Position numbers and translations under genes: made by a program. The notes beneath the pieces were generated by a model that had not been told where the DNA came from, ran no database searches, and saw only the letters and a list, made by a program, of their open reading frames with translations. A stretch of DNA of 8,110 bases from an uncultured Synergistales bacterium (lineage in GTDB: Bacteria > Synergistota > Synergistia > Synergistales > Aminobacteriaceae): positions 1 to 8,110 of the forward strand of contig CALFXN010000356.1 of assembly GCA_937957815.1 (NCBI GenBank). Reading direction: 5' to 3'. Below are positions 6,330-8,110 of this stretch, in pieces (the stretch's first letter is position 1; the number at the start of each line of letters is the position of its first letter).

Positions 6330-7634
6330 TCAGAAAACCGTCTGTTCCGAAATCTCCGCCGTGAGAGCGTTCAGGGCTTTCCGGAGAAGATCCTTGCGGA
6401 TACGGAACTCGGCATCCGGTTTCTCGTCGGGAGCCCCCGCGGGATGCGGAATTGCGACTCCGCGTACGATGCGGTTCGCACCAACCGTAAGGGCGATCGA
6501 CGGCACGGCGGTAATCAGGACGGCAGGCAGGCCGGTCCGTTCGATCTCGCGTTCGAGCGTTGCACCGCAACGCGTTCCGGTGCCTCAGGTCGATGTCAGA
6601 ATGACCCCCTGAACGCCTTCGGCCTTGAAGGCTTCCCCTATTTCATGCCCGTACCGTTCGGCCGATCGCACGGCCGTGACGTTGCCGACCGTTACGGCGT
6701 AGAAATCGTGCAGTTTCCGGAACGCTCCGTCCCGCTCGAGGGACCTCGCGGCGTCAAGCGGAAGGACTCTGTCCGGATCCGCATTCGCCGGGACGGGGTC
6801 GTAACCTCCATGCGCAACTTCATAATCGCCGGCTTTGAGGTCGTCGAGGGACGCGATGGAATAGCGACACCACTTCGAGGCGTTGTGCGCTTCGATTCTA
6901 TCCGGGTTCCCCCGCGGAACGATTCCGCCTTCCGTCGCTATGGCGATCAGCGCGCCTTTCATATCGGCGACGGGTTTCGCGGGAGGAACGCGATCGAATG
7001 TCGGCATCGGAAGTTCCGTCGTGAACGGCGCCCCGCGAAGTTTCGCGACGAGCATGTCCACGGCTCGTTTCGACCCTCTCCGGTCGGAGCGGACGTTGAT
7101 GCGGATCCCCCTCGGAATGTACCCCTCTTCCGCCGGGAGTCCCACCGGTTCGTCGCCGAGCAGCTTATCGGCGATGCGGACCATCTTTTCGGCGGCATGT
7201 CCGATATCTCTGGCGGAATCCTTCGTCTCGACGATGTAGACGTTCCTCCGGGCGATATCCACTCCGGGGTTGACCGGATGCATGGCGGCAATAACGGGAA
7301 TCTTCAACTTCGTCGCAATCGCGTTGCACAGGTGACCGCACGCGGTGCCGTAGCGTCCGGCGGCAAAGGCGGGGCCGGCGATGAACAGGTCCGGTTCCTC
7401 GTTTTCGACCCATTCGATGACCTGCGCTTCAAGTTCTTCCAGATGTTCCGCGGCGAAATTGTCGCCGCAGATTATCGTCTTCCCGATCGCGTACCGTTTC
7501 CGGGTGAGAGTTTCGAACAACAGCCCGGGGCCGACGGGGCCGTCGGTTATTCTCGGTCCGACGTTCGCGCACTCTTCCCCGCCGATCCTGCCGAAATACT
7601 GGTTGATGTAGTGGACGACTCTGATCGTGTGCAT
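6330..7634 (-). CDS. grdB: GrdB/GrdF/GrdH-type reductase selenoprotein B, with in-frame UGA selenocysteine
   Basis: This is the substrate-specific selenoprotein B of a glycine/sarcosine/betaine-type reductase, 434 aa including selenocysteine 350, the usual GrdB length. With the GrdE-type subunit, protein B binds an N-substituted glycine and cleaves its C-N bond. The carboxymethyl group passes to selenoprotein A and ends as acetyl phosphate via protein C. The N-terminus reads V-V-H-Y-I-N-Q-Y-F-G-R-I-G-G-E-E; the body has A-G-P-A-F-A-A-G-R-Y-G and Q-G-V-I-L-T-S-T just before the UGA at 6585-6587. After it the frame continues U-G-T-G-T-R-C-G-A-T, then L-T-V-G-A-N-R-I-V, then V-A-I-P-H-P, and ends I-S-E-Q-T-V-F at a UGA (6330-6332), matching the conserved GrdB C-terminus. 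The middle Cys of the usual UxxCxxC is Gly here. AAGGGGGAA precedes the ATG. Glycine, sarcosine and betaine types cannot be told apart from sequence. Confidence 0.93.
6557..6587 (-). promoter_or_regulatory. Selenocysteine UGA with bacterial SECIS-type hairpin
   Basis: In the mRNA, UGA (6587-6585) is followed after 11 bases by GCGUUGC (6573-6567), loop GGU (6566-6564), and GCAACGC (6563-6557): a perfect 7-bp stem, 17 nt in all. The GGU lies at nucleotides 19-21 after the UGA. As I recall the E. coli fdhF element, its apical GGU sits at the same spacing on a 17-nt minihelix with GUUGC in the same arm. The loop would be read by SelB carrying Sec-tRNA. An alternative stem (GCACCG with CGGUGC) is possible but excludes this one. 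Confidence 0.85.
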
Positions 7635-7653
7635 GACGCTTCCCCCTTCCGCT

Positions 7654-8110
7654 TCAGACGGCTATGGTCGTAAGGTTTTCAATGCCGAGTTCGTTCGTGG
7701 ATCCCATGATCCCGGCTATCTCGACCGCAACCGACCCGTCCGGAAGCAAACTCCCGGCGTGACCTCCGGTGATACGATCGACCGTCTCCAATACGCCTAT
7801 GGTTCGCTCCATGGGGGGAAGAACGACGCGCTGGTTTCCATTCCCGTTCGTCACGACCGCATCCGCTTCGGGAGTGACATCGGCAAGCCCCTGCGACGCG
7901 CCGTCGGAGCCCGCGTACTCGTCCGTAACGAGGACGGTCCGGATGTCGTTTCGCTCGAGGTGCCGCGTGACGATCATCAGATCCGCCTCCGGATTGCCGC
8001 CGCCGTCTTCTGAAAGAATGACCCCCTGGGCGCCGAGCGTCTTCGCGAGCTTGAATACCTGCATGCCGTTGCGTTCCTTTTCGCTGAACGCGGTACGGAC
8101 GGGTTCGAGG
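7654..8110 (-). CDS. grdE: GrdE/GrdG/GrdI-type reductase subunit, C-terminal part (5' end outside window)
   Basis: About 151 C-terminal residues are present; the frame is open to the right edge (L-E-P-V-R-T-A-F-S-E-K-E-R-N-G before Met at 8062-8064), so that Met is internal. The segment matches the C-terminal region of the GrdE-type proprotein: L-G-A-Q-G-V-I-L-S-E, then G-N-P-E-A-D-L-M, then T-V-L-V-T-D-E-Y-A-G-S-D-G-A-S-Q, then L-P-P-M-E-R and G-S-T-N-E-L-G. In this family the proprotein is cleaved at an internal cysteine to create a carbonyl (pyruvoyl-type) group that binds the amine substrate; that site lies outside the window. The stop TGA (7654-7656) is 19 bp before the grdB ATG, and the next codons do not resemble protein, so it is a true stop. 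Direct grdE-grdB adjacency with no grdA between resembles sarcosine/betaine-type gene pairs. Confidence 0.9.
   Translation of the reverse strand, partial: LEPVRTAFSEKERNGMQVFKLAKTLGAQGVILSEDGGGNPEADLMIVTRHLERNDIRTVLVTDEYAGSDGASQGLADVTPEADAVVTNGNGNQRVVLPPMERTIGVLETVDRITGGHAGSLLPDGSVAVEIAGIMGSTNELGIENLTTIAV

Noticed and set aside
6330..6332. Second UGA in the grdB frame as another selenocysteine
   Set aside because: It follows the normal GrdB C-terminal E-Q-T-V-F and lies 4 bases before the grdX start; it is the true stop.
6585..7634. grdB as a pseudogene truncated by a nonsense codon
   Set aside because: The UGA is exactly at the family's selenocysteine position, has a SECIS-type hairpin, and the downstream frame is intact to the natural C-terminus.
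7654..7656. UGA at the end of the grdE-type gene as selenocysteine
   Set aside because: The protein has reached its expected C-terminus, the following codons are not protein-like, and the grdB ribosome binding site begins there.
6300..7673. 457-aa plus-strand frame opposite grdB
   Set aside because: It is the antisense shadow of grdB; the minus strand carries family motifs throughout.
6598..8028. Shared 14-mer AGAATGACCCCCTG in grdB (about 6598) and the grdE-type gene (about 8015)
   Set aside because: Both copies encode the same peptide context (Q-G-V-I-L) in related reductase subunits; similarity of coding sequence is enough to explain it.

Overview
All supported genes lie on the minus strand and are read from right to left. 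The window is GC-rich with G/C-ending codons, apart from AT-rich pockets around 4700-4870 and 5941-6000. It carries a Stickland-type (glycine/sarcosine/betaine reductase) module, a selenocysteine UGA, a MalT-like LuxR regulator and an FCD-type GntR regulator. This suggests a strictly anaerobic, amino-acid-fermenting, selenoprotein-making bacterium with a GC-rich genome. Synergistota is my best guess, but only by inference.

Right block (5975-8110): the 3' part of a grdE-type gene is cut by the right window edge. It is followed 19 bp later by a grdB-type selenoprotein gene (6330-7634) and 4 bp later by a grdX-family gene (5975-6325). The grdB frame is interrupted by an in-frame UGA at 6585-6587. 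This is almost certainly selenocysteine codon 350: the frame continues with the conserved GrdB C-terminus, and a 17-nt hairpin with a GGU apical loop begins 11 nt after the UGA. A gene caller that treats this UGA as a stop would truncate the protein to 349 aa and lose its active-site motif. The grdE-like and grdB-like genes are adjacent with no grdA between them, which resembles the accessory substrate-specific (sarcosine/betaine-like) reductases more than the classical glycine reductase cluster.

Middle block (3972-5941): an opine-dehydrogenase-family gene (4844-5941) follows grdX by 33 bp and ends in a strong intrinsic terminator (4785-4823). Next comes a GntR/FCD regulator (3972-4661) with its own sigma70-like promoter (exact TTGACA, 17-bp spacer). 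Short direct and inverted repeats around that promoter are candidate operators. A Grd-type C-N-cleaving reductase, GrdX, an opine dehydrogenase and a GntR regulator together suggest an undescribed route for N-substituted glycines or opines such as strombine-like compounds. This is a hypothesis.

Left block (1-3821): a MalT/LAL-type LuxR regulator needs sequence upstream of its first ATG, because the Walker A motif lies there. The only well-placed initiator in that frame is an AUC codon at 3819-3821 behind a good Shine-Dalgarno. After it come a start-less, coding-looking frame (1039-1320), then DUF2442-like and DUF1036-like genes that overlap by ATGA, then an intrinsic terminator at 134-173. 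The first 130 bases hold no supported gene.
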